Part shown: positions 35,735-44,102 of the stretch, piece by piece
How positions within the stretch are numbered: position 1 is the stretch's first letter
Layout of the letters: every line of letters begins with the position of its first letter
Source: Clostridiales bacterium
GTDB taxonomy: Bacteria; Bacillota; Clostridia; Peptostreptococcales; Anaerovoracaceae
Length of the DNA: 63,406 nt
Assembly: GCA_009782285.1 (NCBI GenBank)
Contig: WRJK01000002.1
Location: 1 to 63,406, forward strand
Direction: 5' to 3'
Notes under the pieces: generated by a model
What the model saw: the letters and a program-made list of their open reading frames with translations, nothing else
Database searches by the model: none
What the model was told of the DNA's origin: nothing
Program-made: the position numbers and the translations under genes

Positions 35735-36476
35735 CTTTGCTCACCCCTTCCGTGATTTTTATGTCCCCGAACGGCACGGGCTGCCTTAGCTTCACGGCTT
35801 TCAGCCTTGCCATTTCCAAAATTGCTGCAAACGTGGCAGCTATTTCGTATTTGTCGTCCCCAGGCTTTATCAGCTCCCAAAAGTTTATGGCCCGCTTTTT
35901 TTTGACCCTGAACACTGACCTGACAAAATCCATTTTCTCTTCAGTTGTCTGCCGCGCCTCCTCAGCTATCGCGTAGTTTTTCTTAATCTCCTCCACTCTC
36001 TTCTTTTTGAGCAGGAATTGGTTGAACGCCGCCACGAACTGCTTGATGTCGAGGCTCAGGTATATGTCAGGCTCGCCAGTGAACTCCGCCAGGTCCTCCT
36101 TTGGCTTTTCAAAGGTGAGCAACGCCAGTTCTTCGCATTTTTCAAGAAGCTCGGCTGCATTTTTGAAACGCTTGTACTCAAGCAGGCGCGCAACCAGCTC
36201 GCTTCTCGGGTCGCCTGTTTCCATATCGCCATCGCTTTCTGTTTTGGGCCGGGGCAAAAGCATCTTTGATTTTATCTCGATCAACGCCGCTGCAAGAACC
36301 ATGAATTCGGAAGTCAGCACGACGTCAAGGGTTTTCGCTTTTTCAATGTATTCGATGTACTGACTGGTTATTTCCGATACTTGGATGTCGTAAATGCTCA
36401 TGCGGGCGTTTTCGATAAGGTACACGAGAAGGTCGAAAGGCCCCTCGAAAATGTCCAGTTTCACCTTGTACGCCAT
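35700..36476 (-). CDS. scpA: Segregation and condensation protein A
   Basis: 258 residues from ATG 36476 (AGGAG upstream; the open frame further left has no ribosome site). It begins MAYKVKLDIFEGPFDLLVYLIE, the ScpA kleisin hallmark, then contains SEFMVLAAALIEIKSKMLLP, and ends in the winged-helix that binds SMC (EIAATFAAILEMARLKAVKLRQ). Functions with ScpB and SMC. Confidence 0.96.
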   Translation of the reverse strand: MAYKVKLDIFEGPFDLLVYLIENARMSIYDIQVSEITSQYIEYIEKAKTLDVVLTSEFMVLAAALIEIKSKMLLPRPKTESDGDMETGDPRSELVARLLEYKRFKNAAELLEKCEELALLTFEKPKEDLAEFTGEPDIYLSLDIKQFVAAFNQFLLKKKRVEEIKKNYAIAEEARQTTEEKMDFVRSVFRVKKKRAINFWELIKPGDDKYEIAATFAAILEMARLKAVKLRQPVPFGDIKITEGVSKDGQQENDKVGI

Positions 36477-36573
36477 TTTATCACTCCTGTTCCCCTCGCA
36501 ATCAACCATTTTTGCTTATTATAGCACACTTCGCCAATGTCATGCAACATTGCGATTATTTGATGTTTATTCC

Positions 36574-36602
36574 TTGAAATATTGACGAATAAAACGTATA
36601 AT
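36574..36602 (+). promoter_or_regulatory. Promoter of the first AAA/DUF4143 gene
   Basis: TTGAAA (36574-36579), 17-bp spacer, TATAAT (36597-36602), 18 nt before the GTG start. Confidence 0.75.
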
Positions 36603-36619
36603 ATCTCTGAGGTGTTGAT

Positions 36620-37915
36620 GTGTTTAGGAAAATATCAAAAAAATTATTGGATTGGAAAGAATCAGAATACAGAAAACCGTTGATTTTGCAAGGGGCAAGG
36701 CAAACAGGCAAAACATATGCGGTCATGGAATTTGCCAGGACCCAATATGACAATACGGCATATGTCAATTTTGAGTTCGACAAAGAGGCGGCAGCAATTT
36801 TTGCTGAAAGCCTAGATCCACGGGTGCTTATACCCAAAATCGAAGTTTTTACCAAGCAGACGATTACAAAAGGGAGGACGCTCATTTTTTTTGACGAGAT
36901 TCAGCTTTGCCCTTCTGCACTCACATCTTTGAAGTACTTCAACGAATTTGCACCGGATTACCATGTTGTTACTGCGGGAAGCTTGCTTGGAGTGGCAGTC
37001 AGCAGGGAAGCGTACTCGTTCCCTGTTGGAAAAGTGGACAGGTTGACCCTTTACCCCATGGATTTTGAGGAATACCTGATAGCCGCAGACGGCTTAGAGT
37101 TTTCGGCAAAAATAAAAGAATGCTTCGAAGCAAGCATTCCAATGGACAGCTTTTACCACAATATGCTGCTTGAACAATACCGGAGATATCTGGTAGTTGG
37201 CGGCATGCCGGAGTGCGTCGCGAAGTTTCTTGATACGAATGACTATGTATTTGTAAGAAACGTTCAAAAGGCTGTGCTGGAAGACTATCTGGATGACATG
37301 AGCAAGTTCAACACAAAGAGTGAAATCCAGAAAACGAGGCTGACTTACAACAGCATTACGGCGCAGCTTTCCAAAAAAAACACGAGGTTTCAGTACAAGT
37401 TGGTGAAGTCTGGCGGAAGGGCGTCAGAACTGGAAAATGCCGTGGAATGGCTGGTTCTGTCTGGCGTTGCCATTCGTGTGTACGGCATTGACACAGTGAA
37501 AAAACCGCTGGAGAACTACAAGAACATTGACAGTTTTAAAATATTCATGTCCGACACAGGCCTCTTGTGTGCGAAGAACAACGTTCTACATAATGACGTT
37601 TTGTACAACTCGACAGAGCTTCTCGATTTTAAAGGCGGCATGACGGAAAACTACGTTTGCTGCCAGCTTGCCGGCAGTGGGCATGCATGCTACACTTGGC
37701 AAAGCGACGGGGAGGCGGAAATAGATTTCGTCATCCAGCGCGAAGGGAAGCTTATACCGATAGAAGTCAAGTCGGCCGGGAACAGGAAAGCAAAAAGTTT
37801 GAAAACGTATATGCAAAAGTATAAACCCGAGTATGCCATCAAGATATCTGCCGATAACTTCGGCTTTGAAAACGGGATCAAGACTGTTCCGCTTTACGCA
37901 GCGTTCTGCATATAG
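36620..37915 (+). CDS. AAA ATPase with C-terminal DUF4143 domain (copy 1)
   Basis: 431 residues from a GTG start with GAGGTG upstream. Walker A GARQTGKT at about residues 27-34, Walker B LIFFDEIQLCP at about 91-101, TAGSLLGV, and a C-terminal DUF4143 region ending with a restriction-nuclease-like core (EAEIDFVIQREGKLIPIEVKSA). These ATPases are abundant in anaerobes and archaea; some are linked to mobile or defence functions, but the role is unsettled. It is independent of its neighbours (own promoter) and distantly related to the second copy at 58413. Confidence 0.88.
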   Translation: MFRKISKKLLDWKESEYRKPLILQGARQTGKTYAVMEFARTQYDNTAYVNFEFDKEAAAIFAESLDPRVLIPKIEVFTKQTITKGRTLIFFDEIQLCPSALTSLKYFNEFAPDYHVVTAGSLLGVAVSREAYSFPVGKVDRLTLYPMDFEEYLIAADGLEFSAKIKECFEASIPMDSFYHNMLLEQYRRYLVVGGMPECVAKFLDTNDYVFVRNVQKAVLEDYLDDMSKFNTKSEIQKTRLTYNSITAQLSKKNTRFQYKLVKSGGRASELENAVEWLVLSGVAIRVYGIDTVKKPLENYKNIDSFKIFMSDTGLLCAKNNVLHNDVLYNSTELLDFKGGMTENYVCCQLAGSGHACYTWQSDGEAEIDFVIQREGKLIPIEVKSAGNRKAKSLKTYMQKYKPEYAIKISADNFGFENGIKTVPLYAAFCI

Positions 37916-37946
37916 AAAAAAATGAAATCAGTTTTAATTTTACAAC

Positions 37947-37975
37947 TTGCCATGAAGCAAACGAGGCATTATAAT
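37947..37975 (+). promoter_or_regulatory. Promoter of the F420-ligase-like gene
   Basis: TTGCCA (37947-37952), 17-bp spacer, TATAAT (37970-37975); AAGGAGG and ATG 38013 follow. Confidence 0.7.
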
Positions 37976-38012
37976 TTGAAGGGGTACTCTTTTCACTAAG
38001 GAGGATGTTTGG

Positions 38013-39203
38013 ATGGCAAGATTTACTGGTACAGTTTCGAGGGGGCTCAGGGCCCCGATAATTAGCGAAGGCGACGACCTTAGGGAGATCGTTGTTAACA
38101 CGGTGCTGGGCGCAGCGAGCGCCGGAGAGTTCGAAATACGGGACAAGGACATAGTTGCAGTGACGGAAGCGGTGCTGGCTAGGGCTCAGGGCAATTACGC
38201 AACCATTGAGCAGATTGGCGAGGACGTCAGGGAGAAAACCGGCGGCCAAGTGCTTGGGGTTGTTTTCCCAATACTCAGCAGGAACCGTTTTTCAATTTGC
38301 CTAAAGGGGATTGCAAAAGGCACCCGCAAGATCGTGCTGATGCTCAGCTTCCCTAGCGACGAGGTTGGGAACCATCTGGTGCCTATGGACGCCCTCGACG
38401 AAAAAAACATAAACCCATATGTCGATGTGCTTTCTGAAAACGATTTCAAGGAGGCCTTCGGCGAGACGAAGCACACTTTCACGGGCATGAATTACGTGGA
38501 TTACTACAAAGAGCTCATCAAAGCCGAAGGGACGGATGTGGAAGTCGTCTTTGCGAACGACCCAAGGCGGATACTTGAATACACCGACGTGGCTCTGGCT
38601 TGCGACATACACACAAGGGCACGGACCAAGAGGCTGCTGAAAGCCGCAGGCGCGAAAACAGTCATCGGACTTGACGACATTCTGACGGAAAGCGTGTCAG
38701 GCAGCGGATGCAACAGAAAATACGGGATACTGGGGTCAAATAAAGCGACAGAGGACAAGATAAAACTCTTTCCGGAGGGCTGCGACTCCTTTGTTCGTGA
38801 AATTCAAGCCGAAATACGGGAAAAGACTGGCAGGACCGTCGAAGTTATGGTTTACGGCGACGGTGCGTTCAAAGACCCAGTCGGGAGGATATGGGAACTT
38901 GCAGACCCGGTCGTATCGCCAGGGTACACGAAGGGACTTGAGGGGACTCCTAACGAGGTGAAGCTGAAATACATTGCGGACAACGAGTTTCCGCACCTCA
39001 AGGGTGACGAGCTGAAAGCGGCCATATCAGAATACATCAGGCATAAAGGAAGCAACTTGGGGGAAGACATGGCTGCGCAGGGGACGACGCCAAGGAAGCT
39101 TGCGGACCTTGTCGGTTCCCTTTGCGACTTGACTTCCGGAAGCGGCGACAAGGGAACGCCCATCGTGTACGTGCAGGGGTACTTCGACAACTACACGGAT
39201 TGA
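38013..39203 (+). CDS. Coenzyme F420-0:L-glutamate ligase-like protein
   Basis: 396 residues with AAGGAGG before the ATG. The N-terminal half has the CofE-type pattern: RGLRAPIISEGDDL, DIVAVTEAVLARAQGNYA, and further a DPRRILEYTDVALACDIHTRAR region. CofE adds glutamate to F420-0. Many Clostridia have this longer relative without the rest of the F420 pathway, and no F420 biosynthesis gene is visible here, so the substrate may be something else. The 3' end overlaps the convergent DUF368 gene by 13 nt. Confidence 0.85.
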   Translation: MARFTGTVSRGLRAPIISEGDDLREIVVNTVLGAASAGEFEIRDKDIVAVTEAVLARAQGNYATIEQIGEDVREKTGGQVLGVVFPILSRNRFSICLKGIAKGTRKIVLMLSFPSDEVGNHLVPMDALDEKNINPYVDVLSENDFKEAFGETKHTFTGMNYVDYYKELIKAEGTDVEVVFANDPRRILEYTDVALACDIHTRARTKRLLKAAGAKTVIGLDDILTESVSGSGCNRKYGILGSNKATEDKIKLFPEGCDSFVREIQAEIREKTGRTVEVMVYGDGAFKDPVGRIWELADPVVSPGYTKGLEGTPNEVKLKYIADNEFPHLKGDELKAAISEYIRHKGSNLGEDMAAQGTTPRKLADLVGSLCDLTSGSGDKGTPIVYVQGYFDNYTD

Positions 39204-40012
39204 GCGGCCTTTTTTGAAAAAAGAAAGGTTAGCACCGCAGATAAGACCATTAAGAATATTGACATTGCCCCTTGTGCGTCTGCTGAAAATCCGGGGTAAA
39301 TCGTGAATATCGAACCTGTTATCAGCCCTAAAATGCCGCAATACAATGCTTGGGGGTGGGATCGGAGCATTGCTTTGATGAGCTTGACGCCTATTAGCCC
39401 GCCGCAGAGCACAGCTGCCCCTGCAATTGCGACGACTGCGAAGTTGAAAGTTGAAACCGCTTCGATGGCTACCGTATAAACGCCAAGGAGAAGCATGACA
39501 AGGGAGCCGCTTATCCCAGGCAGCAGCATGGCGACAGTGCTGGCCAGCACAGCGAAAAAAATCCGAAGAGAAAGGGCTGCAGAGAGGCCACCGAGCTGAG
39601 CCAGCGTCTTGTTTGTTAAAGTGCCCCTGTCAATGAAGGCAAGCGCTGCCATGATGGCAAAAGACGCCGCGAAAACAGCTGCGTTCCTAGGTTTTATCTT
39701 GTCGTATTTTGCCCGCTTATAGATCATGGGGATGCAGCCGGCGATTATTCCGATAAAACAGAAGTACATGGCCATTTCGTATTTTGCAAGCAAAAAAGCC
39801 ATCAGCCTGCTGAAGGAAAAAATGCCGCAAGCGCCGCCAAGGGCGAGAGGCCCCAGAACAGCTAAGTTTTTCCTGAAATCGACCAAGCTAACTGAGTAGA
39901 GTATCCTGTCGTAAATATTCAGCAGCACCGCTATCGTCCCAATGCTTATTCCGGGGACAATGCCGGACGTCCCTAGGATCAGGCCGTAAAGAAAGTCTTT
40001 GAAGTACTTGAT
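39191..40012 (-). CDS. DUF368 (PopT-type) membrane protein, probable ATC start
   Basis: 273 residues if begun at the ATC codon 40012-40010, which sits 5 nt after a perfect GGAGGTG. The translated start IKYFKDFLYGLILGTSGIVPGISIGT carries the conserved N-terminal signature of DUF368, including the PG-x-S motif; a later Met (39928) would remove it. About eight membrane helices follow, with a second AMLLPGISGSLVMLLLG copy. DUF368 proteins are undecaprenyl-phosphate translocases that recycle the cell-wall lipid carrier. I see no ATG, GTG or TTG in frame at the expected place. Confidence 0.82.
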   Translation of the reverse strand: MKYFKDFLYGLILGTSGIVPGISIGTIAVLLNIYDRILYSVSLVDFRKNLAVLGPLALGGACGIFSFSRLMAFLLAKYEMAMYFCFIGIIAGCIPMIYKRAKYDKIKPRNAAVFAASFAIMAALAFIDRGTLTNKTLAQLGGLSAALSLRIFFAVLASTVAMLLPGISGSLVMLLLGVYTVAIEAVSTFNFAVVAIAGAAVLCGGLIGVKLIKAMLRSHPQALYCGILGLITGSIFTIYPGFSADAQGAMSIFLMVLSAVLTFLFSKKAAQSV

Positions 40013-40104
40013 AAAATCACCTCCACCTTATGTAGTTTACATCAATAGAACCGTTAAGTCCATACTGTCGCAAAAAAAAGACGATTGAAAGAGAGGTCAA
40101 CAAA

Positions 40105-41466
40105 ATGACTGCTAAGAACAAAAATCTTGCGCTGGAAGAAGCTGCCCGAATTGTTAGCTACATTGAAAAAGATGAGCTGACTCGGGAGGAAAAAGACAGA
40201 ATAGTTAAGGATTCCATATCGAATTTCAATGAAAACGTCAATCCCGGGTGGCTTATGTACCGAAAGTCAGTGTCCACAAACGAAGCATTTGTGGAATGGA
40301 CGGATTCTGAGGAGCATTTCGAAGACCTTTACGGGACTCAGTTCATTGACTGCCTCGGTGGGTTCGGCATTTACACCTGCGGCCACAGGAACCCTGCAAT
40401 AATGAAGACAGTAAGGGCGCAGCTTGACAAATACGCCTTGCACAGCCAAGAGCTTATTGACCCTCTGAGGGGTTACCTTGCCCACCTTTTGGCCCAGATA
40501 ACGCCGGGTGACCTCCAGTACTGCTTTTTCACGAACGGCGGGGCTGAGGCTGTCGAGATGTCGCTCAAGCTTGCAAGGATAGCAACCGGAGGCAGATGGT
40601 TCATTTCAACAGTTGGCGCTTTCCATGGGAAGTCGCTCGGTGCCATCTCGATGGGCGGTAAGGGTGCTTACCGGGAAGACTACCTGCCCATGATCCAGCA
40701 GGTACAGCATGTGGAATACGGCAATGCTGACGCCATGGAAGCGGCGATTAAAAACCTCCAAGCGGTAGGCGAAAAAGTTGCCGCCGTAATAATCGAGCCA
40801 ATTCAGGGCGAAGCGGGGGTGGTCATCCCACCAATGGGGTACCTGAAAGCGGTGAGGGATATCTGCGACAAATACGGCGTGGCCATGATCTGCGACGAAA
40901 TCCAAACCGGCATGGGGAGGACCGGAACCATGTGGAGGGTGGAGGTCGAGGACGTTACCCCGGACATTATGACCTATGGCAAAGCATTCGGCGGCGGCGT
41001 TATGCCGATAACGGGCATCATCGCAAGACCTAAAATGTGGACGCAAAAACTTATCGACAACCCATGGATACTGGGGTCTCCAACGTTCGGCGGAAATCCG
41101 CTCGCATGTTCAGCTGCCATCTCAACCATTAAATTCATGCTGGAAAACGACACCCCTGGCATGTGCAGGGAGAAGGGCGATTACTTTATGGAAAGACTTG
41201 GCGTACTGCAGAAAAAATACCCGACCGTCCTCAAATCGTTCAGAGGCGCAGGGCTCCTCATCTGCATGGAATTCCCGGAAGCCGAAGTTGGCTACGAAGT
41301 GACGAAGGGTCTGTTCGCAAGAAAAGTCATGACAGCCGGCACCCTTGTCAACGCCAAGACAGTCCGCATAGAACCGCCTGCGATCCTCACGTATGAAACT
41401 ATTGACCAAGTTATAGAGAGGCTTGACGGCGCCCTTTCTGACGCGAAGGAGGCGTTCAAGCTATAG
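40105..41466 (+). CDS. Class III aminotransferase, putrescine aminotransferase type
   Basis: 453 residues with an AGAGAGGT site before the ATG. It aligns by eye with E. coli putrescine aminotransferase (PatA/YgjG): NENVNPGWLMYRKSV, FIDCLGGFGIYTCGHRNPAI, LHSQELIDPLRG, VIIEPIQGEAGVVIPP, CDEIQTGMGRTG, and the PLP lysine in TYGKAFGGG (Lys293), NAKTVRIEPP at the end. The likely reaction is transfer of a terminal amino group from putrescine or another diamine to 2-oxoglutarate. The next gene follows after 31 nt, so they form an operon. Confidence 0.9.
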   Translation: MTAKNKNLALEEAARIVSYIEKDELTREEKDRIVKDSISNFNENVNPGWLMYRKSVSTNEAFVEWTDSEEHFEDLYGTQFIDCLGGFGIYTCGHRNPAIMKTVRAQLDKYALHSQELIDPLRGYLAHLLAQITPGDLQYCFFTNGGAEAVEMSLKLARIATGGRWFISTVGAFHGKSLGAISMGGKGAYREDYLPMIQQVQHVEYGNADAMEAAIKNLQAVGEKVAAVIIEPIQGEAGVVIPPMGYLKAVRDICDKYGVAMICDEIQTGMGRTGTMWRVEVEDVTPDIMTYGKAFGGGVMPITGIIARPKMWTQKLIDNPWILGSPTFGGNPLACSAAISTIKFMLENDTPGMCREKGDYFMERLGVLQKKYPTVLKSFRGAGLLICMEFPEAEVGYEVTKGLFARKVMTAGTLVNAKTVRIEPPAILTYETIDQVIERLDGALSDAKEAFKL

Positions 41467-41497
41467 ACATCACTGCATTGTGGAGGAGTACAAGCTA

Positions 41498-43201
41498 TTG
41501 GAACCTGAATATATCAACCGTTTTGAATGCGCTGACGTAGCGTTTGTAAACGGCTCCGTAATTACAGTTGATGAAAACGACACGCTAGCCGAAGCAGTTG
41601 CGGTGAAGGGCAATCGGATACTGTATGTGGGATCAAATGACGGGCTTGAAGGCGTAACAGATGATAGGACAAGATTCATCGACCTCAAGGGAAGGACGCT
41701 TATGCCTGGAATCGTTGACACCCACTACCACGCCATACTGTCAGGGCTGGTTGAGCCGGACGCGGATGCTGCGATAATCGACACTTTTTACGAAAACTGC
41801 AAATCCATTGCAGGCATATTGGATGTTTTAAGAAAGGCGGCAGCTTTAAAAAAGCATGGGGAATGGGTTTCGATGATGGGTTATGAGCCTTCTCTCCTGC
41901 CTGAGCAGCGGCACCCGACAATCGAGGAGCTTGATGCCGCAGCTCCTGCAAACCCCGTCCAGTGCATGCACGGCGGCGGGCATGTCTGCGTGTACAACAG
42001 CAAAGCCTTGGCGTTGCTCGGGGTTTTCGGGGCAGGCGACGCTGTCAAATACCCGGTGGGCGAGGTTGAAGTCAAGGACGGGAAACTCACCGGGCTGGTG
42101 CGCGGCCATACCCACTTCAGGCTCTGGGCAGAAGTCGGATACTCAGAAGAAGCGCAAAAAAAAGCCGCGCTGAAGGCTCAAAAGCACTGCCTTGAAAATG
42201 GCATAACTTCCATCCACGACTGTGGGGAATTCGGCAAAGCGTCTTACCATATCATGCAAAAGCTCTGCACCAGCGGTGAATTCATCGTGCGCACCTACAT
42301 GATGCTCCACAGCGTTCTGGGGAAACCTTTTTCAAAGGAGGACAATGAGCACTGGCTGGGTTTGGGGCTTATGAGTGGCCTTGGCGATCCGCATTTCCGG
42401 ATTGGCAGCAGCAAGTTCATGATCGACGGCGGTTCCGGAGCGCCTTCCTGCGGCACGAGGGCGCCCTACTCCCACGACCCAAGCCTGCCTCGCGAGTTTG
42501 GCTGGCAGAGAGGCGAAGTGGCTGAGTACATAAAAAAGATCAACGATGCAGAATGCCAAGCAACTGCCCACGCCATAGGGGACTTGGCCATTGAATACAT
42601 GGTTGAAGGATATGAAAAAGCATTTGGGGCAAACCCTCGGCCAGACCTGCGTCACCGAATCGAACACTGCACGATTACTGACCAAGACCTCGTCAGCCGG
42701 ATGGCAAAGATGAACATTTGCCCTAGCGTCAACGTTTCTTCAATTTACAAATTGGGCCGAAAATTCTTGGATTTTTACGGCGAGGAAAGAAACAAGAACA
42801 TATGCGCACTGAGGAGCATGCTGGATGCGAGCATCAAGTGTTCGGTTCACAGCGACACCCCGTCATACCCTGCGGGCATGGCAACCCTCGACGCAGCCGT
42901 GAACAGGTGCGACAGGGAGAGCAGCTATCAGTGCGACAAGACCCAAGCGATATCAGTCATGGAAGCAATCAGGTGCGCAACGTACAACGGCGCTTATGCG
43001 TCCTTTGAAGAAGGAATCAAGGGCAGCATAAAACCCGGAAAGCTTGCTGACATGATCGTCCTTTCCGGCGACATACTAAGCATCCCGCCTGAAAACATAT
43101 TCAAGCTGGATGTCGATATTACAATGATTGACGGAGCGATCTGCTATTCGTCAGAATCTGAGCATTCCTCGGGCGCAACGGACTCGTCAAGGTCAAAGTG
43201 A
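41498..43201 (+). CDS. YtcJ-type amidohydrolase
   Basis: 567 residues from a TTG start with GGAGGAG 9 nt upstream; no ATG/GTG fits better. Amidohydrolase family: N-terminal composite beta domain (VNGSVITVDENDTLAEAVAVKGNRILYVG), the metal-site DTHYHA (about residue 74), central HDCGEF, HAIGDLAIEYM and RHRIEHC, then SVHSDTP and the C-terminal KPGKLADMIVLSGD. Such enzymes cleave amide or related C-N bonds at a zinc or iron centre; substrate unknown. Its pairing with a diamine aminotransferase suggests catabolism of an amide-linked polyamine or amino acid derivative. The 3' end overlaps the convergent regulator by 58 nt. Confidence 0.88.
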   Translation: MEPEYINRFECADVAFVNGSVITVDENDTLAEAVAVKGNRILYVGSNDGLEGVTDDRTRFIDLKGRTLMPGIVDTHYHAILSGLVEPDADAAIIDTFYENCKSIAGILDVLRKAAALKKHGEWVSMMGYEPSLLPEQRHPTIEELDAAAPANPVQCMHGGGHVCVYNSKALALLGVFGAGDAVKYPVGEVEVKDGKLTGLVRGHTHFRLWAEVGYSEEAQKKAALKAQKHCLENGITSIHDCGEFGKASYHIMQKLCTSGEFIVRTYMMLHSVLGKPFSKEDNEHWLGLGLMSGLGDPHFRIGSSKFMIDGGSGAPSCGTRAPYSHDPSLPREFGWQRGEVAEYIKKINDAECQATAHAIGDLAIEYMVEGYEKAFGANPRPDLRHRIEHCTITDQDLVSRMAKMNICPSVNVSSIYKLGRKFLDFYGEERNKNICALRSMLDASIKCSVHSDTPSYPAGMATLDAAVNRCDRESSYQCDKTQAISVMEAIRCATYNGAYASFEEGIKGSIKPGKLADMIVLSGDILSIPPENIFKLDVDITMIDGAICYSSESEHSSGATDSSRSK

Positions 43202-43437
43202 ACAGATTTTAGTTGCCTTTTTGGTGACCAATACTGCAAAAAAACTTGGGCGACAGTCTCAAAATCCTCTTCCAACCCCTGCGCAATAATAAAGACTTCA
43301 TCGATATCAGGCTTGCTTTTTCCTGATGTGATCTTGTTTAGCCGCTGACGCGACCAGCCTAAACGCTTTGCGAATGCTGTCTCGGAATCAAATTTTCCGT
43401 AGATCAGCCCTCTTAGTGCTAAAATTTTGTCAGCCAT
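43144..43437 (-). CDS. Small helix-turn-helix regulator
   Basis: 97 residues from ATG 43437 (AAAGGATGG upstream). Residues about 17-45 form a Cro/XRE-like HTH: SETAFAKRLGWSRQRLNKITSGKSKP, then DIDEVFIIAQGLE. A short acidic tail ends it. Transcribed from a consensus promoter overlapped by repeated operator-like sites (43463-43530), so autorepression is likely. Convergent with the amidohydrolase gene. Confidence 0.78.
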   Translation of the reverse strand: MADKILALRGLIYGKFDSETAFAKRLGWSRQRLNKITSGKSKPDIDEVFIIAQGLEEDFETVAQVFLQYWSPKRQLKSVHFDLDESVAPEECSDSDE

Positions 43438-43462
43438 TGTGACCATCCTTTCTTTGACTGTT

Positions 43463-43530
43463 TTGCCAACCAATAAATTCTATATTAATAATAACTCAAT
43501 ACATCTATGTTGTCAACTAATTGGCGACAA
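43463..43530 (-). promoter_or_regulatory. Promoter with operator-like repeats for the small HTH gene
   Basis: Minus-strand TTGACA (43516-43511), 17-bp spacer, TATTAT (43493-43488). An imperfect palindrome at 43510-43530 (TTGTC...GACAA arms) covers the -35, and a related half-site TTGCCAACCAA lies at 43463-43473 downstream of the -10. The three half-sites share TTGYC-x-x-C-x-AA, a good operator arrangement for repression. Confidence 0.65.
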
Positions 43531-43553
43531 ATAAAATTAATTTCATTTTTGTC

Positions 43554-43582
43554 TTGAATTTCCCGGCGAAAAATGATTAAAT
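43554..43582 (+). promoter_or_regulatory. Promoter of the XRE regulator
   Basis: TTGAAT (43554-43559), 17-bp spacer, TAAATT (43577-43582), starting 24 bp from the palindrome at 43510-43530, so both divergent regulators could share control. Confidence 0.55.
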
Positions 43583-43623
43583 TAAGATAAGCAGATGCAG
43601 AAGACTAGAAAGAGGACGAGGAA

Positions 43624-43980
43624 ATGAATGAGAAGATGCCCTTTGGGGAAGTATTGAAGAAAATTCGATATGAGAAAAGATTGTCACAAGAGGAATTCGC
43701 AAAAGTGCTCGGAACTTCGAAGCAGGTGATAAGCCGGTATGAGAACAATCAGCGCATCCCAAAGATAACGACCGTCGAGGACTACGCAGACAAGTTGCAC
43801 CTGCCGATCAGCTACTTTGCGACAGCAGAAATCCCACGTGGACACAAAATAGCCGAAGAATCAGGCTTGCCGTACATGACAGGAAGCCTCAAGCTGCTGC
43901 TTGAGGAATTCCAGCACCTGTCAGATGACGAGATTCAAGCATTAGTAACCTTGATAAAATTACTCAAGGCAGAGAAATAA
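43624..43980 (+). CDS. XRE-family transcriptional regulator
   Basis: 118 residues, GAGGA before the ATG. Classic HTH_3 domain at about residues 7-62: LKKIRYEKRLSQEEFAKVLG and TSKQVISRYENNQRIPK. A helical C-terminal part (about 70-118, LLEEFQHLSDDEIQALVTLIKLLK) is probably for dimerisation. Divergent from the other small HTH gene, with the operator-like region between them; a hairpin follows the stop. Confidence 0.9.
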   Translation: MNEKMPFGEVLKKIRYEKRLSQEEFAKVLGTSKQVISRYENNQRIPKITTVEDYADKLHLPISYFATAEIPRGHKIAEESGLPYMTGSLKLLLEEFQHLSDDEIQALVTLIKLLKAEK

Positions 43981-44021
43981 GCGGTCGCGCTTCCCGCTTG
44001 GTGCTTGGCGCGGTATGATCT

Positions 44022-44046
44022 GCAAGGGAAAAACCCCTTGCTTTTC
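44022..44046 (+). terminator. Terminator hairpin after the XRE gene
   Basis: GCAAGGG (44022-44028) pairs with CCCTTGC (44035-44041) and is followed by TTTTC. It overlaps the -35 hexamer of the tryptophanase promoter, so transcription through the hairpin could interfere with that promoter. Confidence 0.6.
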
Positions 44047-44066
44047 AACGTGTTCTGATGTATAAT
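44038..44066 (+). promoter_or_regulatory. Promoter of the tryptophanase gene
   Basis: TTGCTT (44038-44043), 17-bp spacer, TATAAT (44061-44066), 36 nt before the ATG at 44103. The leader is too short for a TnaC-type attenuator peptide. Confidence 0.7.
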
Positions 44067-44102
44067 ATTCCCGAATTACCACTAGTCGATAAGGAGGATT
44101 TT

